From: Psychrobacter ciconiae
GTDB lineage: Bacteria > Pseudomonadota > Gammaproteobacteria > Pseudomonadales > Moraxellaceae
Reading direction: 5' to 3'
Assembly (NCBI RefSeq): GCF_904846055.1
Contig: NZ_CAJGYV010000001.1
Location: 186,001 to 250,000, forward strand
Length of the DNA: 64,000 bases
The position numbers and the translations under genes are program-made. Positions within the stretch are counted from its first letter, which is position 1. Each line of letters opens with the position of its first letter. Shown here piece after piece: positions 47,521 through 57,393 of this stretch. The notes under the pieces were generated by a model. That model was given only the letters and a program-made list of their open reading frames with translations, searched no databases and had not been told where the DNA came from.

Positions 47521-48654
47521 ATGACCTACTCAATTTTCTCCCAAACGCCAAACAACGCCCTGACCGAACCCATGTTTTTTGGTCAACCCGTCAACGTCGC
47601 GCGTTACGACCAACAAAAGCACCCCATCTTTGAGCAGCTTATCGAAAAGCAGCTGAGCTTTTTTTGGCGACCCGAAGAGGTGGACGTCTCAAAAGATAGA
47701 ATGGACTTTGGCAACTTATCCTCGCACGAGCAGCACATTTTTTTAAGCAATTTGAAGTACCAAACCCTGCTCGACTCCATCCAAGGTCGCAGCCCAAACG
47801 TGGTACTGCTGCCGCTGGTGTCCATCCCCGAGCTTGAAACGTGGATTGAAACGTGGTCGTTTAGTGAAACTATCCACTCGCGCAGCTACACCCACATCAT
47901 CCGCAACATCGTCAACGACCCAAGTGTGGTGTTTGACGACATCATGGAAAATGAGCATATTCTAGAGCGCGCCTCCGATATTGCTCGCTTTTACGATGGA
48001 CTGTACCAAAGCGCCCAGCTTTACACCCAGTTTGGCGCCGGAACTCACAACGTCAACGGCAAGAGCATCACCGTTGATTTAACCTCACTGAAAAAGCAGC
48101 TGTATTTATGCCTCATGGCGGTCAACGTGTTAGAGGCCATCCGCTTTTACGTGTCGTTTGCCTGCTCGTTTGCCTTTGCTGAGCGCAAATTGATGGAAGG
48201 CAACGCCAAAATCATCAAGCTGATCGCCCGTGACGAGGCGCTGCACTTAACCGGAACTCAGCACATGCTCAACCTCATGCGCAATGGCAAAGATGACCCT
48301 GAAATGGTCGCCATCGCTGACAGCTGCTATGAAGAAAGCATCGAGATTTTCAAAACCGCCGCCGAACAAGAAAAAGCATGGGCAGGCTATTTGTTCAAAG
48401 ACGGCTCGATGATTGGGCTAAATAAAGACATTTTGTGCCAATACATCGAGTACATCACTAACTTGCGAATGGAAGCGATTGGGCTACCGTCAGCGTTCCC
48501 CAATTCAAAATCAAACCCGATTCCGTGGATAAACACGTGGCTATCCTCGGACAATGTTCAAGTCGCTCCGCAAGAAACCGAAATAAGCTCATATTTGGTC
48601 GGTCAGATAGATTCTGACTTGTCGAACAGCGACTTTGATGACTTCGAGCTGTAA
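47521..48654 (+). CDS. nrdB: Class Ia ribonucleotide reductase, beta subunit
   Basis: NrdB holds the diferric-tyrosyl radical that starts catalysis in NrdA. The 377-residue protein has the iron-ligand helices ([25 protein letters not shown] with the radical tyrosine, and [14 protein letters not shown]). The conserved C-terminus SDFDDFEL is the tail that docks to NrdA. The length matches E. coli NrdB (376). The gene is normally adjacent to nrdA but is displaced here by the insertion. A ferredoxin for cofactor maintenance follows. Confidence 0.96.
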   Translation: MTYSIFSQTPNNALTEPMFFGQPVNVARYDQQKHPIFEQLIEKQLSFFWRPEEVDVSKDRMDFGNLSSHEQHIFLSNLKYQTLLDSIQGRSPNVVLLPLVSIPELETWIETWSFSETIHSRSYTHIIRNIVNDPSVVFDDIMENEHILERASDIARFYDGLYQSAQLYTQFGAGTHNVNGKSITVDLTSLKKQLYLCLMAVNVLEAIRFYVSFACSFAFAERKLMEGNAKIIKLIARDEALHLTGTQHMLNLMRNGKDDPEMVAIADSCYEESIEIFKTAAEQEKAWAGYLFKDGSMIGLNKDILCQYIEYITNLRMEAIGLPSAFPNSKSNPIPWINTWLSSDNVQVAPQETEISSYLVGQIDSDLSNSDFDDFEL

Positions 48655-48694
48655 TAAAACCTCGCTAAAATGCAAGAAATAAGCTAATAAAAGT

Positions 48695-48733
48695 TAAAAA
48701 ACGTCTTTTAAATCTATTTAAAAAGGCGTTTAT
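48695..48733 (+). terminator. Imperfect hairpin between nrdB and the ferredoxin gene
   Basis: AAAACGTCTTTTAAAT pairs imperfectly with ATTTAAAAAGGCGTTT. It could reduce read-through into the ferredoxin gene, but there is no clean T-run. Confidence 0.4.
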
Positions 48734-48788
48734 AAAGAAAACACTTAAACCTCAAGGTTAGAACGTAACTAAATCAATAGGATTGGTG

Positions 48789-49055
48789 ATGACTTGGGTA
48801 ATAACAACAAAGATGCAATTTTATTTGCACGAAGAAGAAACGCTGCTTGATGGACTTCTTAGAACGGGGCACGATATTAATTATCAATGCCGCGAGGGCT
48901 ATTGTGGTAGTTGCCGCGTTCAATGCGTTTCCAATACTGTGCCGATTGAGTATGTTATCGAGCCGATTGCGATGCTTGATGACGATGAAATCTTGCCGTG
49001 CTGCTGCCGCGTTCAAGGCGTGATTCATATCAATCATGATTTGATAAAGGATTAA
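48789..49055 (+). CDS. yfaE: [2Fe-2S] ferredoxin, YfaE type
   Basis: A 88-residue plant-type ferredoxin. The cluster cysteines are in CREGYCGSCR, with the fourth in LPCCCRVQG. YfaE donates electrons to rebuild and maintain the diiron-tyrosyl cofactor of NrdB, and its gene follows nrdB in many gammaproteobacteria, as here. I start at the ATG at 48789, which has AGGA at the right distance, instead of a TTG two codons earlier. The extra cysteine beside the ligand (CCC) is unusual but does not remove a ligand. Confidence 0.9.
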   Translation: MTWVITTKMQFYLHEEETLLDGLLRTGHDINYQCREGYCGSCRVQCVSNTVPIEYVIEPIAMLDDDEILPCCCRVQGVIHINHDLIKD

Positions 49056-49080
49056 AAACCAATAGAAATAATTTAAAAAG

Positions 49081-49111
49081 AAAAAGCGCGTCATAAAAAC
49101 GCGCTTTTTTT
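49081..49111. terminator. Bidirectional terminator
   Basis: AAAAAGCGCGT, seven-base loop, ACGCGCTTTTTTT, between the convergent ferredoxin and protease genes. Confidence 0.92.
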
Positions 49112-49138
49112 GATTTCGATTTTCAAAAGCTTTTAAAA

Positions 49139-50470
49139 TTATTGCTGCTGCTGTCGGCGAATGGCATCTTGTTCAATCATGTCAAGAAGTTCCTCACGCA
49201 AGCGGTTGCGCTCTTCTTCGCTCAGCTCTGGGGCAATTTGAGCGCCCTCATGTGGGTTTTGACCGCCAAGATTTTCATCAAAAATAATGGTCGGCTCTGG
49301 TTCTTCTTGAGCGGGGCGTTCCATCAGCATGATTTTCACTTGACGGTTTTTGCCACCGCGCAAGATTTGTGCGTTCAGCTCAGTGTTTGGCGGTTTTCTT
49401 GCTACATATTGAACTAAGGTATTGGCGTCAGTCATTTCAACGCCGTCGATAGTTAAGATGATATCGCCAACTTTCAGCCCGCTTTTTGCTGCAGGACCTT
49501 GCGGAATTACGCCCATCACTTCAACGCCGGTCGAGCTTTCAAGCTGAGTGGGATCACGAAGCTGTGACTGAATCTCAACGCCAAGCCAGCCGCGACTGAC
49601 CTTGCCGTCTTTGATAATGGCGTTCATCACCTGCTCAACAAGCGCCGTTGGAATGGCAAAGCCAATACCCATCGAGCCACCTGAGCGCGAAAAAATCACC
49701 GTATTAATGCCCACCAATTCACCATTGGCATCAACCAATGCGCCGCCTGAGTTACCAGGGTTAATTGCTGCGTCGGTTTGGATAAAGTCCTCAAACTTAT
49801 TCACCCCAAGACCGGTTCGACCGGTAGCTGAAATAATCCCTTGAGTGACTGTCTGCCCAACGCCAAAGGGATTACCGATTGCCAATGCCAAGTCGCCTAC
49901 ACGAATAGGTGCTTCACGAAAGCTAAGCGGCGTCAAGCCTTGCAAATCGACCTTGATCACTGCTAAGTCGCTGTCAGGGTCAGTGCCGATGACTTTAGCG
50001 CGGGCTTTGCGACCATCACTAAAGCCGACGGTGATTTCATCCGCCTTTTCGACCACATGAGCGTTGGTGACGATGTAGCCGTCTTTTGATACGATAACCC
50101 CTGAGCCTAGGTTGGTTGCGCCCTGGTCAGGGTCGCCGCCGCCATGAAACTCAAAAAAGCGCCGCAATACGGGGTCGTCCATATATGGATGCTCGGTCAT
50201 CGCTTGGGTGGTATAAATATTCACCACCGATTGCGAAGCTCGGGCAACCGCGTCATGGTAGGAGACGATGGCATTAACCGGTGCGTCTGACGTTGAGGGC
50301 ACAGCTTCTGGTGCTTCCGTTGTCGCTCGCGGCGGTTCCCATTTTGCCTCTGAGGCGTTTTTCATTTGCATAAACAGCCACACCGACAGCAGCACAAAGA
50401 TGAGCAGCAACAGCCACGGTAACCACTGCCAAACTTTTGCTTTATCATTGGCATTTGGGGATGACGACAT
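49139..50470 (-). CDS. degS: DegS/AlgW-like membrane-anchored HtrA serine protease
   Basis: 443 residues with one N-terminal span (about 15-35), so the protease faces the periplasm. The trypsin-like domain has H138 (NAHVVEKAD), D168 (DPDSDLAVI) and S241 (GNSGGALVD). One PDZ domain follows (about 285-380), as in DegS and AlgW, the sensors that cleave anti-sigma factors when outer-membrane proteins misfold; DegP has two. After the PDZ there is an extra charged, Glu/Gln/Arg-rich tail of about 60 residues ending in QQQQ, which is not usual for DegS. Substrate and sigma-E pathway roles are inferred from the family. Confidence 0.88.
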   Translation of the reverse strand: MSSSPNANDKAKVWQWLPWLLLLIFVLLSVWLFMQMKNASEAKWEPPRATTEAPEAVPSTSDAPVNAIVSYHDAVARASQSVVNIYTTQAMTEHPYMDDPVLRRFFEFHGGGDPDQGATNLGSGVIVSKDGYIVTNAHVVEKADEITVGFSDGRKARAKVIGTDPDSDLAVIKVDLQGLTPLSFREAPIRVGDLALAIGNPFGVGQTVTQGIISATGRTGLGVNKFEDFIQTDAAINPGNSGGALVDANGELVGINTVIFSRSGGSMGIGFAIPTALVEQVMNAIIKDGKVSRGWLGVEIQSQLRDPTQLESSTGVEVMGVIPQGPAAKSGLKVGDIILTIDGVEMTDANTLVQYVARKPPNTELNAQILRGGKNRQVKIMLMERPAQEEPEPTIIFDENLGGQNPHEGAQIAPELSEEERNRLREELLDMIEQDAIRRQQQQ

Positions 50471-50724
50471 ACAACCAACCTCGGATTATCAGGGTAAAAG
50501 GATTCGCCTAGCGTTAAGAAAAACTAATAAAGCGCACGCTTAAATCATGGAAAATATCTAAATTATAGCGGTCTATCACAAAAAAGGGTAACCCATCGTG
50601 TAGCCTTTCAGTTATTGGGGTTGTCTGTCATTTTGCGCTTTAAAGTTTAGCCATAAACCGCCCTTTGGTTAATGTGTTAAAATGAGCCTTTTGCCCAATT
50701 TGCTAATTTAAAAAAGATAAGATT

Positions 50725-51498
50725 ATGACTCAAGATTCTGCTATTTTTGCCAAAGACATTACCAAGTTTTGTGATGACTATTTATCCACCGCAAGCTTTC
50801 AAGATTATTGCCCAAACGGCTTGCAAGTCGATGGCGGCGCGGGAATCAAACGAATTGTGACCGGTGTTACCGCGTCTGAGGCATTAATAGATGCCGCAAT
50901 TCAAGATGGCGCGGATGCCATTTTGGTGCATCATGGCTATTTTTGGAAAGGTGAGCCTGCGCCTATTGTTGGGATGAAAGGCAAGCGCATTCGCAAATTG
51001 ATGCAACATGGCATCTCCTTAATTGCTTATCACTTGCCGCTTGATGCCCACCCCGAGATTGGCAACAATGCGGTATTGGCAAAAGCGCTTGGCTTGATTA
51101 TCACAGGAGCACTGTATCCTGCTGAGGCAAGACCGGTTGGCAATATCGCCACTTGCCCGCCACAAAGCCATGATGAGCTTTGCCAAACCATTGAAACCGT
51201 TTTAGGTCGCAAGCCGCTTTATATTTCAGGAAATCGCGATACGAAAATTTCACGCGTCGGCATTTGTACCGGCGGCGCTCAAGATATGATTGACCAAGCA
51301 GCCATGATGGGCTGCGATGCTTATATTTCAGGGGAAATCTCTGAGCGAACCACACACAGCGCTCGCGAGCTTGGTATCGACTATTTTGCTTGTGGTCATC
51401 ACGCCACCGAGCGCGGCGGCATTGAAGCGCTTGGCAAAGTAGTTTCTGAGCAGTTTAATATTCCGGTGACTTTTATTGATATTGACAATCCGGCTTAA
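50725..51498 (+). CDS. ybgI: Nif3-family dinuclear metal-binding protein (YbgI)
   Basis: A 257-residue member of the Nif3/YbgI family, which forms hexameric rings with two metal ions per subunit. Visible signature parts are NGLQVDGG, DAILVHHGYFWKG, LIAYHLPLDAHPEIGNN and DYFACGHHATERGGIEALG, which hold the metal-binding histidines and glutamate. The biochemical role is uncertain; GTP cyclohydrolase-like or nucleic-acid-related functions have been proposed. It is divergent from degS and has its own terminator. Confidence 0.92.
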   Translation: MTQDSAIFAKDITKFCDDYLSTASFQDYCPNGLQVDGGAGIKRIVTGVTASEALIDAAIQDGADAILVHHGYFWKGEPAPIVGMKGKRIRKLMQHGISLIAYHLPLDAHPEIGNNAVLAKALGLIITGALYPAEARPVGNIATCPPQSHDELCQTIETVLGRKPLYISGNRDTKISRVGICTGGAQDMIDQAAMMGCDAYISGEISERTTHSARELGIDYFACGHHATERGGIEALGKVVSEQFNIPVTFIDIDNPA

Positions 51499-51517
51499 TC
51501 CTCTAGCATTAACCACA

Positions 51518-51546
51518 AAAAAGGCTGAAATTTTATCAGCCTTTTT
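51518..51546. terminator. Bidirectional terminator
   Basis: AAAAAGGCTGA, seven-base loop, TCAGCCTTTTT, between the convergent nif3 and transglycosylase genes. Confidence 0.9.
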
Positions 51547-51574
51547 ATTTATTTTATTGTTTACTTGGTAAAAA

Positions 51575-54500
51575 TTAACGGTTAGGAACAGTCAATTTTT
51601 GACCCATTTGCAGCATGGTATCAGTTGGGATATTGTTCATGTCAGCAAGCTCTTTGGTAGAAACGCCGTATTTTCGCGCAAGACCAATGAGGCTATCGCC
51701 TGAGCCGACCGTATAAGTCGTGGTGACTTTAGGAACTTTGATGGTTTGTCCAAGCTGCAATTGACCATTGGTTGCCATATTATTGGTCGCCGCCAAGTCC
51801 TCGACAGACACACCAAAGCGGCGCGCAAGGACTATCAGACCATCGCCTGATTGGACTTTGTAGCTTTCGGTATTGCCAAGCTTTTTACCCGAACTGCTAT
51901 TGCTGCTTGTCGGTGCTGACGCTGTGGCAGGCGCAGGGGTGCTTACGGTCGGCGTAGGTCGGCTTCCGGCAGCAGGAATGGTGATGGTTTTACCCAAAAT
52001 AAGGTTGGAGGTTGTGGTCAAATCATTGGCAGCAGCAAGCTCGCTGATACCAATATTGTAGCGCTTGGCAACGCCGGTTAACGTGTCGCCCGATTGGACT
52101 TTATAGCTGACGGCTTGGTTATTTAATTGGCGGTCAACTTGAGATTTGCTGACCGGAACTTTAATCGTTTGACCGCGCTGCAATCGGGTGTTGGCATCAA
52201 CATTGCTGTTGACCGCAGCGATTTGTTCAGCAGAAAGCCCTAAACTGTTCGCAATTCCGATAAGGGTTTCCCCAGATTTTACCGTGTAACTGCTCGTTGC
52301 TGCTGAGCTTGAAGTGCTTGCCGGTCGCGATGGCGCAGGTGAGCTTGGGGCAGAAGCCGTATTGAGCACCGAAAAATCAACGCTTGCAGGAACTTTTAAG
52401 TTTTGACCAACAAATAGCGAGTCATTAGCGCCGATGCCGTTCAAATCAGCAAGCGCTTGGGTACTCATGTTAAATTGGCGCGCAAGGGCGATCAAGCCAT
52501 CCCCTGATTTTACTTTATAAGTTTTAGTCCCTGAAGCCGAAGCCGCTGTCTTGGTAGAATTGGTTGAGGCAGCGGCGGGGGTTCTGCTAGGCGCTTTCAC
52601 CTTTCCTGCCACCAGCCAGAGTTTTTGACCACGAAGCAAATCGGCGCGGCTGCTGATGTTATTGAAACTTGCAAGCTCAGTCACCGACAGCCCAAAGCGC
52701 TTAGCAGTGCCAATTAAGGTGTCGCCATTTTGAACGATGTAGCTTTCAGGAGCGCTTGCTGCAGGATTTGGCGCTAAAGGTGTGATTGGTCGCGCATTGT
52801 ACAAATAAAGCGTCGAGCCCGATAGCACACCGGCACTGGCGTCGATTTGGTTCCATTCAGCAATATCTCGAACACTTACCCCTGCTCGCGACGCAATATT
52901 GGTAAGCGTGTCGCCGCGTTTAACGGTATAGGTGGTGCGGATGCCTTGCGGTTTGGTACTTGCAGGTTTATTTTCTGAAAAGCTTAACTTTTTATCTTGA
53001 CCGCTTGCCTCTAAAATCGACTGCTGCGTTTGAATGGCAGACAGTTTGATATTACCATCAACGCTACTAATGACGTTCGTTTCATTTGTTTGCGCTTGGA
53101 TTTGGCGTGCAATAAAATCACGCTCTTCACGCGATAGTGCAGGCTCTTGAATGACGGTGTTGTTTTTAGTAATTTGCGCTGAGGTGGTGGGCAAACTGTT
53201 GCTATTTTTTAGCTCTTCTGTGATTTTTGCAGACTCTCTACTGCTGATTGGTGGCTCAGTGAATACTGACGCTCGGTTACTATAAACAGAGCTGCTCGTA
53301 GGCTTAACAGTTGGTGGAATATAGCTTGTGGTCTGCTGGGGCACACTGACGCTAGCGGCATAATCAGCCAATCCGCGACCGGTGCTTGGCAGCTTTGAAG
53401 TATCGTAAGGCTTGCTGTTATAGCTTGGGGTGGTGCTTGGAGGCGTTACAGGAGCCTCATTTGCTACCCAAACCGTGCTTGTGCCGTTGCCCTTGAGCAT
53501 GCTTAATTTTGCATCAACATTGACATTAACATCATTTGGAATGACCACGCGCTGAGGTCCAGCGGAGTCCACCTTAGCCACCGTCAGCGCAGGGTTTAGC
53601 TTTTGTAGCTCATCATAGCTGACGCCCGTCAGTTGTGACACTTCAGCCAGACTTACGCCATAGTTGACCGGAACACTGCGGAAATGCTGGCGGTTCGCAA
53701 TGGCGGGTAAATAAACGCCATATTGGCTTGGATTGGCAACGATTTCAGCCACGGCTAAAAAGCGCGGCACATAGTTCATCGTTTCTGTTGGCAATCTTAG
53801 TGACCAATAATCGGTGGGCAGACCTTGAGCGGCATTAGCATCAATGGCTTTTTGAACACGACCCGGTCCTGCGTTATAAGCCGCTAAGGCAAGCTCCCAA
53901 CTGCCAAACTGGTTGTGCAGCGTCGTTAAAAAGTCATAAGCGGCGCGCGTTGACTCAATCACATCACGTCTGCCATCATAACTGCTGCTTTGATTTAAAC
54001 CATAAATCCTACCGGTACTGGGAATAAACTGCCAAAGTCCTGCGGCGGCAGCGCTACTGGTTCCTGTAGGATCATATGAGCTCTCAATCACTGGCAATAG
54101 AGCAAGCTCCGTTGGGATATTGCGGCGCTCAGCCTCGCGAACGGTGTGATATAAATAGCGACTAGCGCGCGCGGTCAATCGGTTTAAATAATCTTGGCGA
54201 CTGGCAAACCAGCTTTTTTGACCCTCAATGCGCTGATTATAAATCGGGCGACCGTTGTTCATTCGATAGCCGGCACGCAAACGGTTCCATAAGTCACCAT
54301 ATTGCTGAATGACAAGCTTATTGTCCTCAACCATCGTCATGTCGGTGGCTTCTAGCAAGTCTGCCAATTCCTCTAAGCTTTCAGCATCCAAAAATGCCGT
54401 TGAATAATCGCCTTGAGTATTTGTCGCCGTAGGTCGCGGCGTAGTAGCAACTTGAGCACCCGGACGCTTGACCACAACAGGAGTGGTGTTAGCCGGAGTG

Positions 54501-54607
54501 TCTTTCACCGCCGAAGTATTGCTACAACCACTTAAAAGCAGCGTCGATACGGCAAGTGTTAAAGGCAGCGCAAAAAACGCCCGAGGAGTCGATGACACGC
54601 TAGACAT
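51575..54607 (-). CDS. mltD: MltD-like lytic transglycosylase with seven LysM repeats
   Basis: A lipoprotein (lipobox LLSGC, C28) that cleaves peptidoglycan between MurNAc and GlcNAc to form anhydro-muropeptides. The SLT domain covers about residues 160-290, with catalytic E175 in LPVIESSYDP, GLWQFIPSTG, and AAYNAGPGRVQKA. Seven good LysM repeats follow, each starting YxVxxGDxL (TYTVKRGDTL, SYIVQNGDTL, TYKVKSGDGL, SYTVKSGETL, SYKVQSGDTL, SYKVQSGDGL, TYTVGSGDSL), joined by Ser/Thr/Ala/Pro linkers. A weaker eighth lies before them. At 1010 residues it is more than twice the size of E. coli MltD, which has two LysM repeats. Confidence 0.92.
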   Translation of the reverse strand: MSSVSSTPRAFFALPLTLAVSTLLLSGCSNTSAVKDTPANTTPVVVKRPGAQVATTPRPTATNTQGDYSTAFLDAESLEELADLLEATDMTMVEDNKLVIQQYGDLWNRLRAGYRMNNGRPIYNQRIEGQKSWFASRQDYLNRLTARASRYLYHTVREAERRNIPTELALLPVIESSYDPTGTSSAAAAGLWQFIPSTGRIYGLNQSSSYDGRRDVIESTRAAYDFLTTLHNQFGSWELALAAYNAGPGRVQKAIDANAAQGLPTDYWSLRLPTETMNYVPRFLAVAEIVANPSQYGVYLPAIANRQHFRSVPVNYGVSLAEVSQLTGVSYDELQKLNPALTVAKVDSAGPQRVVIPNDVNVNVDAKLSMLKGNGTSTVWVANEAPVTPPSTTPSYNSKPYDTSKLPSTGRGLADYAASVSVPQQTTSYIPPTVKPTSSSVYSNRASVFTEPPISSRESAKITEELKNSNSLPTTSAQITKNNTVIQEPALSREERDFIARQIQAQTNETNVISSVDGNIKLSAIQTQQSILEASGQDKKLSFSENKPASTKPQGIRTTYTVKRGDTLTNIASRAGVSVRDIAEWNQIDASAGVLSGSTLYLYNARPITPLAPNPAASAPESYIVQNGDTLIGTAKRFGLSVTELASFNNISSRADLLRGQKLWLVAGKVKAPSRTPAAASTNSTKTAASASGTKTYKVKSGDGLIALARQFNMSTQALADLNGIGANDSLFVGQNLKVPASVDFSVLNTASAPSSPAPSRPASTSSSAATSSYTVKSGETLIGIANSLGLSAEQIAAVNSNVDANTRLQRGQTIKVPVSKSQVDRQLNNQAVSYKVQSGDTLTGVAKRYNIGISELAAANDLTTTSNLILGKTITIPAAGSRPTPTVSTPAPATASAPTSSNSSSGKKLGNTESYKVQSGDGLIVLARRFGVSVEDLAATNNMATNGQLQLGQTIKVPKVTTTYTVGSGDSLIGLARKYGVSTKELADMNNIPTDTMLQMGQKLTVPNR

Positions 54608-54823
54608 GATAATAAAAAATTCCTAACAACAAAATTTAAGTAAAGAATAAAAGGACAGTCTCTCATCCTCGTTTTTCATGGCATCTTAACCTAAACAAGG
54701 CTGAGATAAAAATGCAATCACTAAATAATATCGGTCAGCAACCTGATCTAAATTAGCAAAGCAAAATAATAGGACGATTTTCATCCTATTATCTTTAAAA
54801 GTCGCTTAAAACTTACTTGACCA

Positions 54824-55324
54824 TCAATTAATGGTGACTTGCGACACCGCTCGCAGCAGTACTGCGTTTCCAGTAGCAAGGGTCAAAGTCACTCGTGAAT
54901 TAGTGACAAACGACACCTTTTTTCCATCCTTGACCCAGCTTTCTACCGTATTGACATTGGCTTTGGCTTGGCTTCCTGTCGTCACAATACCATCAATGGT
55001 GATATCATAATGATAATTGGAAGTTTGGTTCCAGCTACTTTGTAACAATTTTAAATAACCGTCTTTATTTAGACTGGTTGACTTGCCTTTTCGAGACATG
55101 GCGATTAAGGCATCATCAGACACCAATTTGGCAACTTGATTGATATTCTGACTATTTGCCGCCGTTTTCATGGCCGCGGCGTAGTTTTTTACCAAAGCTT
55201 CCGTCATTTCTGCTGCTTGAGCATTGGCAGCAATACCGACAGCCGCCATGGATACCCCAATCAAACTTGCCTGTTTTAGCGCTTTTATTAATACCTTTGT
55301 GGTCTTATTTACCATCATAATCAC
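54824..55324 (-). CDS. Secreted NTF2-like (SnoaL-type) protein, unknown function
   Basis: 166 residues with a signal peptide that probably ends at ANAQA-AEM (about 37). The mature part has the layout of an NTF2-like fold: an N-terminal helix (VKNYAAAMKTAANSQNINQVAKLVSDDALI), then beta strands ending VTLTLATGNAVLLRAVSQVTIN. No catalytic residues can be named. Three possible starts exist within 10 bases (GTG 55324, ATG 55318, ATG 55315). AAAGG sits best for the GTG. It lies between the transglycosylase and the CNNM-type gene with no shared terminator. Confidence 0.65.
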   Translation of the reverse strand: MIMMVNKTTKVLIKALKQASLIGVSMAAVGIAANAQAAEMTEALVKNYAAAMKTAANSQNINQVAKLVSDDALIAMSRKGKSTSLNKDGYLKLLQSSWNQTSNYHYDITIDGIVTTGSQAKANVNTVESWVKDGKKVSFVTNSRVTLTLATGNAVLLRAVSQVTIN

Positions 55325-55424
55325 TTTTCAACCTTTTATAATTTTTCAATCATTCCTTTAGGTTATCATCAATTCTTTACAGTTTTGTAACGTCATGTGG
55401 GAATATTGCGCACGAAAGCCAAGA

Positions 55425-56681
55425 TCACTCGGGCTTTGAATTGTCAAACAAATCCTCGTTAAGCTTCATGCCTAAGCGCTCCACGCGGCGGTCCATCATT
55501 TGTCGCGCTAACGCTTGCATGTCCTCAACGCGGTCGATTTCATCAACAATTTCAAGTCCAAGTAAGGTCTCTAAAACGTCCTCAAGTGTCACCAGACCTT
55601 TAACCTCACCATATTCGCCGACGGTGATAGCAATATGAATGCGGTTTTTGAGCATCAAATCAAGCAAATCAAACAGCTTCATTTTTGAAAATACAAAGCT
55701 AATTTCACGCTGAAAATCCGTCAACGGCTTATGAACATTGTGATTGACTTTAGCCAGCAGCATGTCAGTTTTTAAAACAAATCCGGTAATATTATCAAGG
55801 TCACCGTCATAGATGGGCAGCCGCGAAAATGTCAGCTTTGGACGATCTACCAAAACCTCAGCCACGGTTTTGTGCTGATCAAAGGCAAGCATCACCGAGC
55901 GCGGCGTCATGATATCTTCAACTTTAATCGCCCCAAAGGCTAACAGGTTGCGGATAATTCGCGACTCAAGCGGGTCAATTTGCCCTGATGCTTCGCCAAT
56001 ACTGGCAAGGGCGGCAAATTCTCGGCGGCTAAAAACGTCGGTTTCTTTACCGCGAACGAGCAGCCGAGTTAAGCGCTCAGACAACCAAATGATGGGGTAC
56101 AGCAGCATGATAATGCCGCGAACAAAATACGCCACAAAGCCGCTTAAATTGCGCCAGTACACCGTCCCTAAAGTCTTTGGAATAATTTCAGCAAAGGTCA
56201 AAATAGCAAGGGTCATCAGGGCTGAAAATACCCCAAACCAAGCGCTGCCAAAAACGATAGTGGCTTGCGCGCCTGCCCCAATCGAGCCTAGCGTATTGGC
56301 AATGGTATTAAGCGTCAAAATAGCGGCTAAAGACTGGTCAACATTGTCCTGTTTTAAGCGCTTGAGCATCCCCGCTTTTTTAGGATTGGTCTCTTGAACG
56401 TCCGCGATAAACGAAGGTGTCATGCTCAATAGCACTGATTCTGCCATCGAGCAGACAAATGACACCCCAATAGCAACGCTCACAAAGCCGATAAGTAAAA
56501 TGACATTAGCAGTAGTTGGCGCGGAGTCAACTTCTGCTGCCGATGCAACAAGGGGTAGCATAAGCGCAAACGCGCCATAAAAAAGCTGTAATACAGCCGT
56601 CGGGGGAGGTTTTGCCGAAGTGGTTTTGCGCGGTTTTCGCGACCTTCGGCGACGAGATGATAAGTTCAGTGACGCAGTCAA
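55425..56681 (-). CDS. CNNM/CorC-type membrane protein with DUF21 and CBS domains
   Basis: 418 residues: a basic N-terminal stretch (RRRRSRKPRK), the DUF21 membrane region with four spans (about 30-225, including CSMAESVLLSM and FAEIIPKT), and a pair of CBS domains (about 240-385, with VEDIMTPRSVM and VKGLVTLEDVLETLLG). Homologues move magnesium or cobalt ions or are called putative hemolysins. The usual C-terminal CorC/HlyC domain is missing: the protein ends soon after the CBS pair, as in a subset of this family. Ion specificity is not predictable. Confidence 0.85.
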   Translation of the reverse strand: MTASLNLSSRRRRSRKPRKTTSAKPPPTAVLQLFYGAFALMLPLVASAAEVDSAPTTANVILLIGFVSVAIGVSFVCSMAESVLLSMTPSFIADVQETNPKKAGMLKRLKQDNVDQSLAAILTLNTIANTLGSIGAGAQATIVFGSAWFGVFSALMTLAILTFAEIIPKTLGTVYWRNLSGFVAYFVRGIIMLLYPIIWLSERLTRLLVRGKETDVFSRREFAALASIGEASGQIDPLESRIIRNLLAFGAIKVEDIMTPRSVMLAFDQHKTVAEVLVDRPKLTFSRLPIYDGDLDNITGFVLKTDMLLAKVNHNVHKPLTDFQREISFVFSKMKLFDLLDLMLKNRIHIAITVGEYGEVKGLVTLEDVLETLLGLEIVDEIDRVEDMQALARQMMDRRVERLGMKLNEDLFDNSKPE

Positions 56682-57044
56682 TTAAATAACCTATTTTTAA
56701 GTAAAATAAAAAGCAAGCCAAGCTTACTTTGCTGATAGCCGTTGGTTTCAAGACATTCATCTAATGACTAAAATCAGCAATTTTGATAGTAGCATTGATC
56801 ATGCTTTTTCACAATAAACAGCATTGCCAATTGTTTATGCCAAATAGTGAATTTTAGAGTTATTTTGCCCGCCTTTTGCTGATCGGTAACTTTAATCGCG
56901 CTCCTCCTGCTCTTTTTAAAGGCAAGGACTAAATTTACTTAGGATTTAGGATTAACAGTTACCAAGTCCTAGAATTTTTGTTACTATGCGTCTAATTTTT
57001 TCAATTATCTACCAGTATCAATTTACTTTAATCACGAGATTGTT
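56682..57044 (+). promoter_or_regulatory. Divergent region with a yajC promoter
   Basis: TTACCA (56959-56964), a 17-base spacer and TACTAT (56982-56987) make a good sigma-70 promoter 58 bases before yajC. The usual upstream queA-tgt genes are absent, so yajC-secD-secF start from their own promoter. The rest of the 363 bases holds nothing recognisable. Confidence 0.55.
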
Positions 57045-57374
57045 ATGAGCTTTTTTATTCAAGCCGCCCATGCGGCTCCAGATGCCGCTGCGGGCGCGTC
57101 TTTTTTAGGGCAAATTTTACTTCCTGTCGCCTTTTTCGCGATTTTTTACTTCATTGTTATCCGCCCACAGTCCAAACGCGCCAAAGAACATCGCGCGATG
57201 GTTGACGCGTTAAAAGTTGGCAGCGAGGTGATTTTTGCAGGCGGGCTTATGGGTCGAGTAAAAAAAATCGAGGGCAACTACGCGGTGGTCAGCCTGAACA
57301 GCACCAACGACGTTAAAATTCAGCGCGCTTCAGTCATTTCAGTTCTTCCAGTGGGCACGATTGACAGCGTTTAA
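57045..57374 (+). CDS. yajC: Sec translocon accessory protein YajC
   Basis: A 109-residue inner-membrane protein with one span (LLPVAFFAIFYFIVIRPQ) and the conserved RPQSKRAKEH and GSEVIFAGGLMGRVKKI segments. YajC associates with SecD-SecF and the holotranslocon. It precedes secD by 120 bases, with an 11-bp hairpin between. Confidence 0.95.
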   Translation: MSFFIQAAHAAPDAAAGASFLGQILLPVAFFAIFYFIVIRPQSKRAKEHRAMVDALKVGSEVIFAGGLMGRVKKIEGNYAVVSLNSTNDVKIQRASVISVLPVGTIDSV

Positions 57375-57393
57375 CGCCTAGTTTTTTTTATCA

